This document shows, piece after piece, positions 15,583-24,502 of a stretch of DNA of 64,000 bases (within the stretch, counting starts at the first letter, position 1; every line of letters begins with the position of its first letter). This DNA is from Hypericibacter terrae (lineage in GTDB: Bacteria > Pseudomonadota > Alphaproteobacteria > Dongiales > Dongiaceae): assembly GCF_008728855.1 (NCBI RefSeq), contig NZ_CP042906.1, positions 1,674,001 to 1,738,000 of the forward strand, in the 5' to 3' direction. Below the pieces are notes generated by a model, which was given only the letters and a program-made list of their open reading frames with translations, was not told the origin of the DNA and did not search any database. The position numbers and the translations under genes are program-made.

Positions 15583-16344
15583 TCAGGGCTGGGCATTCTC
15601 GAGCAGCCGGTTCAGGTCCTTGCGTTCGGCATCGTTATAGCCGGAAGTCCCGTTGGCGCCACCGGAATCTGGTGCGGCCGATCCTCCATTGCCAGTCCCC
15701 GACCCGCTGCCGCCGGAGCCCCCATTTGTCGCAGGCGGCGTCGCAGGGGCCGTCGGAGTGGTGGGCGTCGTCGGAGTCGGGGGCGTCAGCGTCTGCACCG
15801 CCTTGCCGGTGTCGATCGCCTGGCCGATGCCGTCGGCGGCGGCCCCGACCGCATCCTCGCCCTGTTTCAGGGCCGACTCGGGGAGAATCTTGAGCAGCAG
15901 GCCGGCGCCCTGCTGGACGAGGGGGAGGGTCCGCGCCTCCGCGACCCAGACCGGACGATCTTCCTGCGGGATGGCCCAGGCCATCACCAGATAGGCGAGG
16001 CATACCAGAACCGCACCCCTGACCAGCCCGAACAGCAGACCGAGCGAGCGGTCCACCGCCCCCAGGGCGCTGCTGCGGACATTGCGCGAGAGGGCATGGC
16101 TGAGGACGGTGAGGAGGATCAGCGCCAGCACGAAGATCGCCACCCCGGCCGCGATGTCGGCGAACAGCGCCACCTCGATATATTTGCGGGCATAGGGCTG
16201 CAGGATCGGGAAGCCGTAGATGGTGGCCAGCGCCGCGCCCACCCAGGCGCCGATCGACAGCACCTCGCGCACGAAGCCGCGCATGAAGGCGAGAAGCGCG
16301 GAGAGCGCCAGGATCGCGATGATGATGAGATCGGCTGAGGTCAT
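15583..16344 (-). CDS. cvpA: CvpA family membrane protein
   Basis: The product is 253 aa. Four hydrophobic helices lie in the first 140 residues, beginning LIIIAILALSALLAFMRG, followed by VLSIGAWVGAALATIYG. This is the CvpA/colicin V production fold, which occurs next to purF in many bacteria and has been linked to envelope stress tolerance. After the membrane part there is a long low-complexity tail (about residues 185-250) rich in Pro-Thr and Gly-Ser, which standard CvpA proteins of about 160-190 aa lack or have shorter. It is the first gene of the cvpA-purF pair, and an IS4-family element lies 190 bp upstream between it and radA. Confidence 0.9.
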   Translation of the reverse strand: MTSADLIIIAILALSALLAFMRGFVREVLSIGAWVGAALATIYGFPILQPYARKYIEVALFADIAAGVAIFVLALILLTVLSHALSRNVRSSALGAVDRSLGLLFGLVRGAVLVCLAYLVMAWAIPQEDRPVWVAEARTLPLVQQGAGLLLKILPESALKQGEDAVGAAADGIGQAIDTGKAVQTLTPPTPTTPTTPTAPATPPATNGGSGGSGSGTGNGGSAAPDSGGANGTSGYNDAERKDLNRLLENAQP

Positions 16345-16447
16345 GAGGGTCGGGTGCCGGCGGGGCCAGGTTCGATGGGTCTGGAGTCTCTAGCTATCAC
16401 AAGCGGCCCGATTCAGTCCTTAATGTGATCGTTGCGCGACCCACATT

Positions 16448-16535
16448 GTCATGCCCGGATCCTCGGGTCTGGCCCGAGGACAAGCTTGATCCGGGCATCC
16501 AGTCTTCGTTGCTCCTGGATCGCCGGGTCAAGCCC
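16448..16535. repeat. type C palindromic repeat, left part (split by an insertion)
   Basis: Nested hairpins are present: ATGCCCGGATC...GATCCGGGCAT encloses CTCGGG...CCCGAG, followed by CTGGATCGCCGGGTCAAGCCC. The rest of the last palindrome (GGCGATGACA) continues after the insertion at 17819. It is inverse in orientation to the copy at 7356-7428. Confidence 0.75.
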
Positions 16536-17807
16536 ACGGCTGTCCGGTTGAGTTTTTGTGGACGCGGTGCATGGCGTTGATTCTACTCGGTCCTGAACGT
16601 CGGCAAACGTTTCGGGACACGGGCAGAGGGTCAGCGCCATGCGGCACCAGAATAGCGTATTTCATTCGGTTCTTAAGCAGGTTGCGTGGCTCGACTTCGA
16701 TCGGCTGGTCGAGGCCCACAATAGCGATGCTCGGGTGCGGCGGTTGACGACCAAGGGCCAGTTCGTGGCGCTGCTCTACGGCCAGCTTTCGGGCGCGACG
16801 AGCCTGCGGGAGATCGTGAGCGGGCTGACGAGCCACGCGGCGCGGCTCTATCACCTGGGAACGGGCGAGGTTCGCCGTTCGACGCTGGCCGATGCCAATG
16901 CCATAAGGCCGAGCGGGCTGTTCGCCGAGTTGCTCGCCGTGATGATCAAGCAGGCCCATCGCGGGCTGCGCCGCAAGATCGCCGAAACCACCTATCTGAT
17001 CGATTCCACTGGCTTGCGATTGAGCGGTCTGAGCGCCGATTGGGCCCGTTTCAGCGCCGGCGTCTGCGGCGCCAAGCTGCATGTGATCTACGATCCCGAC
17101 GCCGACCGCCCCATCTATGCCGCTGTCAGTGCGGCGAATGTCAACGACATTACCCCCGCCCACGACATGCCGGTCGAGCCCGGCGCCACCTATGTCTTCG
17201 ACCTCGGCTATTACGACTATGCCTGGTGGGCCAAGCTGGACGCTGCCGGATGCCGCATCGTCACTCGCTTCAAATCCAACACACCCCTGACCCTCGTCGC
17301 CGAGAACGCCCTGCCCCGGGGCAGCGCCATTCTCTCCGACCGGATCGGATATCTCCCGGCCCGCCAAGCCGCCAGCCGCAAAAACCCCTTCCAAGACCCG
17401 GTCCGCGAGATCCGCGTGAAGACCGAAACCGGCAAGATCCTGCGCATCTTGTGCAACGATCTCGACGCCAGCGCCCAGGAGATCGCAGACCTCTACAAGC
17501 GCCGCTGGGCGATCGAGCTGTTCTTCCGGTGGGTCAAGCAGACCCTGAAAATCACCCGCTTTCTCGGCACTTCCGAGAACGCCGTTCGCATCCAGATCGC
17601 CGTCGCCCTGATCGCTTTCCTGTTGTTGCGATTGGCACAGAAAGCCATCAAGGACGGTCACAGCCCGTTGGCCTTCGCCCGCCTCGTGCGCGCCAACCTC
17701 ATGCATCGCAGGCGCATCGACCGCCTGCTCGAACCCGAAACCGCCCCAATTCCGAACCCACATCAAATGGCGCTACAATGGAGCTGAAACCGGAACCGGA
17801 CAGCCGT
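16536..17807 (+). mobile_element. IS4-family insertion sequence, 1272 bp, inside a type C repeat
   Basis: The ends are 14-bp inverted repeats (ACGGCTGTCCGGTT at 16536 and its inverse complement ending at 17807). The flanks carry an 11-bp target duplication GGGTCAAGCCC at 16525-16535 and 17808-17818. Removing the element and one copy restores the palindrome CGCCGGGTCAAGCCCGGCG, so it inserted into the loop and inner stem of a palindromic repeat. It holds one transposase gene, which looks complete. The perfect duplication suggests recent transposition. Confidence 0.92.
16639..17787 (+). CDS. IS4-family transposase (DUF4372/DDE type)
   Basis: The product is 382 aa. The N-terminal DUF4372-like part has LYGQLSGATSLREIVSGL and STLADANAIRP. 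The catalytic DDE residues are visible: first Asp in TYLIDSTGLRL (about residue 119), second Asp in VFDLGYYDYAWW (about residue 187) and the Y-R-E-K signature in YKRRWAIELFFRWVKQ (about residues 287-302). The frame is uninterrupted and spans most of the element. It is encoded opposite to the flanking cvpA and radA genes. All catalytic residues appear present, so the element may be active. Confidence 0.92.
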   Translation: MRHQNSVFHSVLKQVAWLDFDRLVEAHNSDARVRRLTTKGQFVALLYGQLSGATSLREIVSGLTSHAARLYHLGTGEVRRSTLADANAIRPSGLFAELLAVMIKQAHRGLRRKIAETTYLIDSTGLRLSGLSADWARFSAGVCGAKLHVIYDPDADRPIYAAVSAANVNDITPAHDMPVEPGATYVFDLGYYDYAWWAKLDAAGCRIVTRFKSNTPLTLVAENALPRGSAILSDRIGYLPARQAASRKNPFQDPVREIRVKTETGKILRILCNDLDASAQEIADLYKRRWAIELFFRWVKQTLKITRFLGTSENAVRIQIAVALIAFLLLRLAQKAIKDGHSPLAFARLVRANLMHRRRIDRLLEPETAPIPNPHQMALQWS

Positions 17808-18053
17808 GGGTCAAGCCCGGCGATGACAGTGCGGGGATAATCTCCTCTTGTTTCTTTCCCGCAAGGGGAGGGGGCGGGAAGAAAGAGAAACGTCTCTCCC
17901 TTCGGGAAGAGATGGCGGAAGAAGAATTCGGCGTCACAGGAAAAATCCACGCCCCCTCCCCTCGCGGGAGGGGGTAGGGGGAGGGGCGCGATAGACGCGA
18001 TATCCTCGCAATCATCACTCAACTCAGCTTCGCCCGCTCCCGCCGGCTTCTAC
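17808..18053. repeat. gap with end of the type C repeat and one and a half type A repeats
   Basis: It begins with the right end of the split type C palindrome (17808-17827). A partial type A arm (about 17859-17877) is followed by a full type A copy at 17951-17986 preceded by AGGAAAAATCCAC, the same extension as at 13 kb. No gene is visible in this gap downstream of radA. Confidence 0.7.
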
Positions 18054-19454
18054 TCACTTCCGCTTGCTGCCCGCCGCCAGCATCGCCACCAGCTCGTGGA
18101 GATGGGCGATCTCGCGGGTTTCGATGGCGACGCCCTTCGGCGCGCCGCCCTTGCCGGATTTGCCGAGCGCCGGCACCAGGGCCTTGGCGAAGCCCAGCTT
18201 GGCCGCTTCGCGCAGGCGGAGGTCCGGCTGGCTGACGCGGCGGACCTCGCCGCCGAGGCCGATCTCGCCGAAGACCACCGTGTCCTCGGGCACCACCGCA
18301 TCGACCAGTGCGGAGACCAGCGCCGCCGCCACCGCGAGGTCGGCCGCGGGCTCGCCGATCTTGAGGCCGCCGGCGACGTTCAGATAGACGTCGCGGCCGG
18401 CGAAGGCGATGCCGCAGCGCGCCTCCAGCACCGCCAGCACCATGGCGAGGCGATTGCCGTCCCAGCCGACGGCGGCGCGGCGCGGGGTGGCGGGGCCGGG
18501 CGGTCCGACCAGGGCCTGGATCTCGACCAGCAGCGGCCGCGTCCCTTCGAGCCCGGCGAAGACGGCGGTGCCGCTCACCTGGCCATGGCGCTCGGCGAGG
18601 AACAGCCGCGAGGGGTTGGTGACCTCGGCCAGCCCGCCATCGGTCATCTCGAACACGCCGATCTCGTTGGCGGGGCCGAAGCGGTTCTTCACCGCGCGCA
18701 GGATGCGATATTGATGGCCGCGCTCGCCCTCGAAATAGAGCACCGTGTCGACCATATGCTCGAGCACGCGAGGACCCGCGATCGTGCCCTCCTTGGTGAC
18801 ATGGCCGACCAGCAGCAGCGCGAAACCGCGCCGCTTGGCGAGCCGGATCAGCTCGGCCGCACTGGAGCGCACCTGGGCCACGGTGCCCGGCGCCGAATCC
18901 AGCGTGTCCACATACATGGTCTGGATCGAATCGATGATGACCGCGGCCGGCACCTCGCCGGTCTCGAGCGAGCCGATGATGTCGCGCACCGAGGTGGCGG
19001 CGGCGAGATCGACCGCGGCCTCGGCCAGCCCCATCCGGCGCGCGCGCAGCCGCACCTGGTCGATCGATTCCTCACCCGAGACATAGGCGACGGCGCCGCG
19101 CTTGGCCTTGGCGAGGGCCGCCGAGGCCTGAAGCAGCAGGGTCGACTTGCCGATCCCCGGATCGCCGCCGATCAGGAGCGCGGAGGCGGGGACGAGGCCG
19201 CCGCCGGTGACGCGGTCGAACTCGGCGATCGCGGTCACGAGGCGCGGCGATTCCCTGACGTTCTCGTCGGCGAGCTTCTCGAACTGCACCGAGCGGCCGC
19301 GACCGCCGCCCTGGCCCAGGCCGCCAGGCGCCGCCTCGCGCGGCGCCTCCTCGGTGATCGCGTTCCACTCGCCGCAGGATTCGCAGCGCCCGCTCCATTT
19401 GGTCTGGCTGGCGCCACAATTCTGGCAGACATAGCGCGGCAGGGCTTTGGCCAT
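18054..19454 (-). CDS. radA: DNA repair protein RadA
   Basis: The product is 466 aa. The N-terminal C4 zinc finger is VCQNCGASQTKW with GRCESCGEW. The Walker A GGDPGIGKST is near residue 93, and the RadA-specific KNRFG motif (AVKNRFGPANEIG) lies near residue 253. A C-terminal Lon-like domain contains GRDVYLNVAGGLKIGEPAADLA. RadA is a DnaB-type hexameric helicase that extends D-loops and processes recombination intermediates. ATG 19454 is preferred over the in-frame start at 19475 because the zinc finger follows directly and GGGA lies upstream. It lies in the purF-cvpA-radA-alr-dnaB neighbourhood on the minus strand. Confidence 0.95.
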   Translation of the reverse strand: MAKALPRYVCQNCGASQTKWSGRCESCGEWNAITEEAPREAAPGGLGQGGGRGRSVQFEKLADENVRESPRLVTAIAEFDRVTGGGLVPASALLIGGDPGIGKSTLLLQASAALAKAKRGAVAYVSGEESIDQVRLRARRMGLAEAAVDLAAATSVRDIIGSLETGEVPAAVIIDSIQTMYVDTLDSAPGTVAQVRSSAAELIRLAKRRGFALLLVGHVTKEGTIAGPRVLEHMVDTVLYFEGERGHQYRILRAVKNRFGPANEIGVFEMTDGGLAEVTNPSRLFLAERHGQVSGTAVFAGLEGTRPLLVEIQALVGPPGPATPRRAAVGWDGNRLAMVLAVLEARCGIAFAGRDVYLNVAGGLKIGEPAADLAVAAALVSALVDAVVPEDTVVFGEIGLGGEVRRVSQPDLRLREAAKLGFAKALVPALGKSGKGGAPKGVAIETREIAHLHELVAMLAAGSKRK

Positions 19455-20003
19455 CAGTGTCCCTTTCCTCTCCACCCGCGCAGCGGGGGGAGAGGGCCAG
19501 GGTGAGGGGGGTGCTGCAATCTACGTCGGCGCATCCGATTTTCCTCAGACATCGCTGCCCGTGTCAGCGGCGCTTCCGTCAGGGCGTACACAGTTCGCCA
19601 CGTTCACTCCATCGTCGCCCCGGCGAAGGGGCGTCTGAGAGAATCGAGCGATGCATAGAAACTCCACGCCCCCTCCCCTTGCGGGAGGGGGTAGGGGGAG
19701 GGGTGATGCCGCACGGGGTCATGGCAAAAGCTGTCGCACCCGGTCTCCTCGTGTTCGCCTGTCCGCAGCTTGGCCCGAGCTTACTGCTTTCAGAGGGTTT
19801 ATCGATCGTAGGTATGGCCATCATCGCGCCCAGTCGCCCCTCCCCCTACCCCCTCCCGCAAGGGGAGGGGGCGAAAGTATTTCTGACGTCCTCTCACGGA
19901 ATCATTCGATTCTTTTTCACGCTCCTTCGCCGGCATGACGAAGAAAATGCCATCTTGAATTAGGTATACGCTTCAGCCCTGAGAAGGGGGAGGGACAGCA
20001 GTC
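19455..20003. other. 549-bp gene-free gap with several palindromic repeats
   Basis: No gene is supported here. It contains a distinct palindrome at 19469-19511 (CTCTCCACCCGC...GCGGGGGGAGAG, type D) followed by CAGGGTGAGGGGG. A type A copy (G-rich on plus) is at 19668-19703 and another in inverse orientation at 19837-19872, so these two form a widely spaced inverted pair. The open frames across this stretch are side effects of the repeats. It separates radA from mlaF, so these are probably separate transcripts. Confidence 0.7.
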
Positions 20004-20798
20004 TTACAGCGGCCGCACCGGCATCTGGATCGGGCCTTCGGCGTGGCCATGGATGAACTGCTCGACGTAATCGTTGCCCGAGCGGTCGATCTCGGCGATG
20101 GGCCCCTGCCAGATGATGCGGCCTTCAAAGATCATGGCGACGCGGTGCGCGATGCGGCGCACGCTGGCCATGTCGTGGGTGATCGAGAGGGCGGTGGCGC
20201 CCAGCGACTCGACGCATCGGTTGATCAGGTCGTTGATGACGTCCGACATGATCGGGTCGAGGCCGGTGGTGGGCTCGTCGAAGAAGATGATCTCGGGCTT
20301 GCGCGCGATGGCGCGGGCGAGCGCCACGCGTTTCTGCATGCCGCCTGAGAGTTCGGCCGGAAAGAGCTCGCCGACCTCGGGCCCCAGCCCCACCGCGGCG
20401 AGGTTGCGGGTCGCGGCCGCCTTGGCCTCGGGGCGCGCCACGCCGTCCGCCGACATCAGGCCGAAAGCGACGTTTTCCCAGACCGGCAGGCTGTCGAACA
20501 GCGCGCCGCCCTGGAACAGCATGCCGAACTTGCGCATGACGCGCTCGCGCTCCCGGCCGCGGAGCCCGACGGTCTCCTCGCCGTCGACCTTGATCGAGCC
20601 GGCATCGGGCTCGATCAGCCCCAGCACGCATTTGATCAGCACCGACTTGCCGGAGCCCGAGCCGCCGATCACCACCAGGCTTTCCCGCTGGCGCACATCG
20701 AGGTCGACCCCGCGCAGCACCTGCTTCGACCCGAAGGCCTTGAACAGGCCGCGGATCTCGATCTTGGGCGTGCCGCCGGCGTTGCCGTTCGCCGTCAT
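20004..20798 (-). CDS. mlaF: ABC transporter ATPase of the Mla-type lipid transport system
   Basis: The product is 264 aa. Walker A GGSGSGKS is near residue 45, the signature LSGGMQKRVALARA near 150 and Walker B IIFFDEPTTGLDP near 172. The LSGGM signature and MLFQGGALFDSLPVWENVAF are characteristic of MlaF/Ttg2A. The complex moves phospholipids between inner and outer membranes to keep outer-membrane asymmetry. Its ATG overlaps the stop of mlaE (20795-20798). The mlaD, mlaC and mlaB genes are not in this window, so the substrate-binding MCE protein must be encoded elsewhere. Confidence 0.88.
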   Translation of the reverse strand: MTANGNAGGTPKIEIRGLFKAFGSKQVLRGVDLDVRQRESLVVIGGSGSGKSVLIKCVLGLIEPDAGSIKVDGEETVGLRGRERERVMRKFGMLFQGGALFDSLPVWENVAFGLMSADGVARPEAKAAATRNLAAVGLGPEVGELFPAELSGGMQKRVALARAIARKPEIIFFDEPTTGLDPIMSDVINDLINRCVESLGATALSITHDMASVRRIAHRVAMIFEGRIIWQGPIAEIDRSGNDYVEQFIHGHAEGPIQMPVRPL

Positions 20799-21577
20799 CG
20801 CGAGAAGAACAGCTCGGTGACGACGTAGTCGGAGAGCAGGATCAGGATCGAGGCCGAGACCACCGCGTTGGTGGTGGCGGTGCCCACACCCTGGGCGCCG
20901 CCCTTGGAATTGAAGCCGTGATAGCAGCCCATCAGCGCGATCAGGAAGCCGAACACGGCGGCCTTCACCAGGCCCGAAACCACATCGTCGGTCTTGAGGA
21001 AGTCGAAGGTGTTGTGCAGATAGGTCGAGGGGTTGAAGCCCAGCTTGTAGATGCTGAGCAGATAGCCGCCGAAGACGCCGATGATGTCGGCGACCAGCAC
21101 CAGGATCGGCACCATCGCCACGCCGGCCAGGAGGCGCGGCGCCACGAGGTAGCGCATCGGGTTGGTCGAGAGGGTGGTAAGGGCGTCGATCTGGTCGGTC
21201 ACGCGCATGGTGCCGATCTCGGCCGCCATGGCGGCGCCGATGCGCCCCGCCACCATCAGGCTCGCCAGGACGGGCCCGAGCTCGCGGGTGATCGAGACCA
21301 CCACCACGTTCGGGATCGCGGATTCGGCGCTGAAGCGCGAGAAGCCGGTGAAGCTCTGCAGCGCCAGCACCATGCCGGTGAAGATCGCGGTCAGGCCCAC
21401 CACCGGCAGGGAGTAGAAGCCGATCTCGATCATCTGCTTCAGCACGAGGCGCGGGTAATAGGGCGGCCGCACGATATTGATGAAACCGGCGGCGGCGAAC
21501 AGCGTCAGCCTTCCGAGACCGGCCAGCGCATTGAGGAACGTGCGGCCGATCGGCTGCAGGAAATTCACGCCGGTCAT
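20795..21577 (-). CDS. mlaE: Mla-type ABC transporter permease
   Basis: The product is 260 aa with about six hydrophobic helices. It has the MlaE-family core ELGPVLASLMVAGRIGAAMAAE near residues 98-119 and FGGYLLSIYKLGFNP further on. It forms the inner-membrane channel of the lipid-transfer complex with MlaF. Both ends overlap neighbours by 4 bp (ATGA): alr upstream and mlaF downstream. So alr, mlaE and mlaF form a compact translationally coupled unit. The start at 21577 is the only ATG before the first amphipathic helix. Confidence 0.9.
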   Translation of the reverse strand: MTGVNFLQPIGRTFLNALAGLGRLTLFAAAGFINIVRPPYYPRLVLKQMIEIGFYSLPVVGLTAIFTGMVLALQSFTGFSRFSAESAIPNVVVVSITRELGPVLASLMVAGRIGAAMAAEIGTMRVTDQIDALTTLSTNPMRYLVAPRLLAGVAMVPILVLVADIIGVFGGYLLSIYKLGFNPSTYLHNTFDFLKTDDVVSGLVKAAVFGFLIALMGCYHGFNSKGGAQGVGTATTNAVVSASILILLSDYVVTELFFSR

Positions 21578-22719
21578 GTCGCCGCTCCCGCCTTGCCGTC
21601 CGCCGGCAGGTAGTGGCGGGCATAGCGCGCGCCCAGGGCGGTCAGGATCTCATAGCCGATGGTGCCGGCCTCGGCGGCCAGGTCGTCGACCGTGTGATGG
21701 GGCCCGATGAGGTCGACCCAGGCGCCACGGCGCGCCAGCTCGGGCGGCGCGTCGGTCACATCGAGCGTCAGGAGATCCATCGATACGCGCCCCACCACCG
21801 GAACCCGCACGGGCCCAAGATAGGCATGGCCGCGATTGCTGAGGGAGCGAAAATACCCGTCGGCATAGCCGGTGGATAGGGTCGCCAGGCGCGACGGCCG
21901 GGTCGTGCGATGGGTCGCACCGTAGCCAACGGTCATACCCCTGTCAACGCGACGGACTTGCAGAATTTTGGCTTGCAGGCGAACCACTTGCGCCATGAGG
22001 TTCGCTTGGCCCATGAGCGGCGCCAGCCCGTAGAGCGCAGCGCCCGGGCGAACCAGGTCGAGAAGGAAATCCAGGCCCTGAAAGCTGCCGCCCGAGGCGG
22101 CAAGGCTGCTGCGGATGGAGACCAGGCCGAGCCGGCCGCGATCGCGCTCGAAGCTCGCGCGCTGCGCCAGGTTCAACGGGTCGGCCGGGTCGTCGCCACA
22201 GGAGAGGTGGCTCATGACCAGGGTGAGGTTCAGCCCGTCAAGCCGTTGACGATCGGCGACAAGCTGGTCGACCTCCTCGGCCGAAAGACCGAGGCGCGCC
22301 ATGCCGCTGTCGATCTGGAGGCCGGCGGGTGCCTTGCCGCCATGGCCGGCCGCGCGCCATTCGTCGATCTCCTCGAGGCTCCCCAGGATCGGCATCAGGC
22401 GGTGGGCGGCATAGGCGTCGGCGGCACCGGGCGCCACGCCGTTGAGACAGAAGATCTCGGCCTCGGGGAGGAGATGGCGGAGCGCGATCCCTTCCTCGAG
22501 CCAGGCGACGAAGAAGACCCTGGCGCCGGCGTCATGCAGGGCCGGACCGACCCGCGCCATGCCGAGGCCATAGGCGTCGGCCTTGACCGCGACACCGACC
22601 GCGGCGGGGGCGGCGCGCTTCGCGATGAGGCGGAAATTGCCGGCGATGGCCCCGAGGTCGACGATGAGGCGCGCAGCGGCGATCTCGGTCGGGCCAGCGC
22701 CCGGCTCAGCGATGGGCAT
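21574..22719 (-). CDS. alr: alanine racemase
   Basis: The product is 381 aa. The PLP lysine lies in AVKADAYGLG near residues 44-53. The second catalytic base, Tyr, is in VGYGATHRT near residue 273, and a C-terminal VGRVSMDLLTLDV block is present. It interconverts L- and D-alanine for peptidoglycan. It overlaps dnaB by 14 bp upstream and mlaE by 4 bp downstream, which fits one transcript dnaB-alr-mlaE-mlaF. The dnaB-alr adjacency is common in proteobacteria. Confidence 0.95.
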   Translation of the reverse strand: MPIAEPGAGPTEIAAARLIVDLGAIAGNFRLIAKRAAPAAVGVAVKADAYGLGMARVGPALHDAGARVFFVAWLEEGIALRHLLPEAEIFCLNGVAPGAADAYAAHRLMPILGSLEEIDEWRAAGHGGKAPAGLQIDSGMARLGLSAEEVDQLVADRQRLDGLNLTLVMSHLSCGDDPADPLNLAQRASFERDRGRLGLVSIRSSLAASGGSFQGLDFLLDLVRPGAALYGLAPLMGQANLMAQVVRLQAKILQVRRVDRGMTVGYGATHRTTRPSRLATLSTGYADGYFRSLSNRGHAYLGPVRVPVVGRVSMDLLTLDVTDAPPELARRGAWVDLIGPHHTVDDLAAEAGTIGYEILTALGARYARHYLPADGKAGAAT

Positions 22720-24244
22720 CAGGGACGTGATCGTCGCGGACCAGATCGCCGAACTTGGTCAGCATGCCGTCGAAGAACAGCTCGACGGTGCCGACGGGCC
22801 CGTGGCGCTGCTTGGCGATGTTGACCTCGGCGACATTGTGGATCCGCTCGCCGCGCTCCTGCCAGCGATCCATCCGCTCGCGGAACTTGTCCTCGGTCTC
22901 GTCCTCGCGCTGCCGCGGCTCGGCGCGCTCGTGGTAATACTGCTCGCGGAAGATGAACATGACGACGTCGGCGTCCTGTTCGATCGAGCCCGATTCACGC
23001 AAGTCCGAGAGCTGCGGACGCTTGTCCTCGCGCTGCTCGACCGCGCGCGAGAGCTGGGAGAGCGCCAGCACCGGCACGTTAAGTTCCTTGGCGATGGCCT
23101 TGAGGCCGCGGGTGATTTCCGAGATCTCTTGAACCCGGTTCTCAGGTTTGCTGCCGGCCGAGGCCCGCATCAATTGCAGATAGTCGACCACGATCAGCCC
23201 CAGCCCGTGCTGGCGCTTGAGGCGGCGTGCGCGGGTCCGCAGCGCACCCACGGTCAAAGCCGGGGTGTCGTCGATGAAGAGCGGCAACTCGGAGAGCTCG
23301 CGCGCCGTCTGCACGAAGACCGGAAAGTCCTCCTGCTTGAGATCGCCGCGACGGATCCGGTCCGAGGAGACGCCGGTCTGCTCGGCCAGGATACGGGTGG
23401 CCAGCTGCTCGGCCGACATTTCGAGCGAGAAGAAGGCGACCTTGGCGCCCTCGACCGCGACCGGCTTGCCGGTGGCGTCCAGCGCCTCGCGATAGGCGCG
23501 CGCCGCGTTGAAGGAGATGTTGGTGGCGAGCGCCGTCTTTCCCATCGAGGGGCGGGCGGCCAGGATGACCAGATCCGAGGGGTGCAGGCCGCCCAGCCGC
23601 CGGTCCAGGTCGGTCAGGCCGCTGGTCACGCCGGTGATATGGCTGTCGCGCTTATAGGCGATCTCGGCGGTCTCGATCGCCACCTTCAGGGCCGAGCTGA
23701 AGATCTTGAACTCGCCCTCGGTCTGGCCGGTCTCGGCCAGGTCGTAGAGCTGCTGCTCGGCATGCTCGATCTGGTGGGCCGCCGGCATGTCGAGATCGAT
23801 GCGGAAGGCCTCGTTCACCACCTCTTCGCCGAGCGCGATCAGCTGCCGGCGCAGATAGAGGTCATGGACGGTGCGGCCGTAATCCTCGGCATTGATGATG
23901 GTCACGACCGAGTTGGCGAGGCGGGCCAGATACTGGGAGCCGCCGGCATCGATCAGCGCCGCATCCTGGTCGAACAGGTTCTTGAGCGTCAGGATGTTGG
24001 CGATCTGCCCGCGCTCGATCAGCTTGCCGATCGCCTCGTAGATGCGGCCATGGAGCGCGTCGGCGAAATGCTCGGGCTCGAGGAATTCGTTGACTTTGTC
24101 GAAGACGTGGTTGTTGGCCAGCACCGCGCCGAGAAGCGCCTGCTCGGCTTCGTAATTGTGCGGCGGGATGCGCAGCGAGGCGGGCTCGAGGTCCGTGCCT
24201 CGAAGCGTCGCGACGTTGCTGCTGATGAATGTGCGTTCCACCAT
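22706..24244 (-). CDS. dnaB: replicative DNA helicase DnaB
   Basis: The product is 512 aa from ATG 24244. The N-terminal domain begins PPHNYEAEQALLGAVL. The RecA-like motor has Walker A ARPSMGKTALA, the helicase motif SLEMSAEQLATR and the DnaB-family VVDYLQLM, followed by QLSRAVEQR. It unwinds DNA ahead of the replisome as a hexamer. The frame extends upstream to a TTG at 24337, but the extra 31 residues do not match the family and no site precedes it. A small acidic/arginine segment near residues 445-470 follows the catalytic core. It overlaps alr by 14 bp. Confidence 0.95.
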   Translation of the reverse strand: MVERTFISSNVATLRGTDLEPASLRIPPHNYEAEQALLGAVLANNHVFDKVNEFLEPEHFADALHGRIYEAIGKLIERGQIANILTLKNLFDQDAALIDAGGSQYLARLANSVVTIINAEDYGRTVHDLYLRRQLIALGEEVVNEAFRIDLDMPAAHQIEHAEQQLYDLAETGQTEGEFKIFSSALKVAIETAEIAYKRDSHITGVTSGLTDLDRRLGGLHPSDLVILAARPSMGKTALATNISFNAARAYREALDATGKPVAVEGAKVAFFSLEMSAEQLATRILAEQTGVSSDRIRRGDLKQEDFPVFVQTARELSELPLFIDDTPALTVGALRTRARRLKRQHGLGLIVVDYLQLMRASAGSKPENRVQEISEITRGLKAIAKELNVPVLALSQLSRAVEQREDKRPQLSDLRESGSIEQDADVVMFIFREQYYHERAEPRQREDETEDKFRERMDRWQERGERIHNVAEVNIAKQRHGPVGTVELFFDGMLTKFGDLVRDDHVPDAHR

Positions 24245-24502
24245 TTCGAGGCCGACACTATCAGAGGCGTCCGCGGCGCTGGTCCGGCAAACGCAGTCGG
24301 GCCGAAATGATTCTGGTGGAAGGCGGGGATAACTCAAGCCCGTTTCGAACGCTCGCGCGAGAGCCCCACGATCCCCGCGCCTTACGGCCTTGCGTTGATT
24401 CTCCGTCTAATCCGCGGGGTTGACGCGCGGCAGCGGCGACTCGGGAGCGGCGGTCTCGGTAGATCCACCCATCGCAGCGCGCTGGCCGCGACCGCCGAAG
24501 GG

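Noticed and set aside
19668-19872. Type A repeats considered as ordinary Rho-independent terminators
   Set aside because: They have strong stems but no T-run after them on either strand, and they occur in inverted pairs in gaps of every gene orientation.
19457-19963. 168-aa open frame between radA and mlaF
   Set aside because: It is made largely of translated palindromic repeats (PLPLREGVGGG-like segments), which recur in spurious frames elsewhere in the window.
20004-21577. Complete Mla operon
   Set aside because: Only the ATPase and permease genes are present. The flanking genes are alr and a repeat-rich gap, with no mlaD, mlaC or mlaB.
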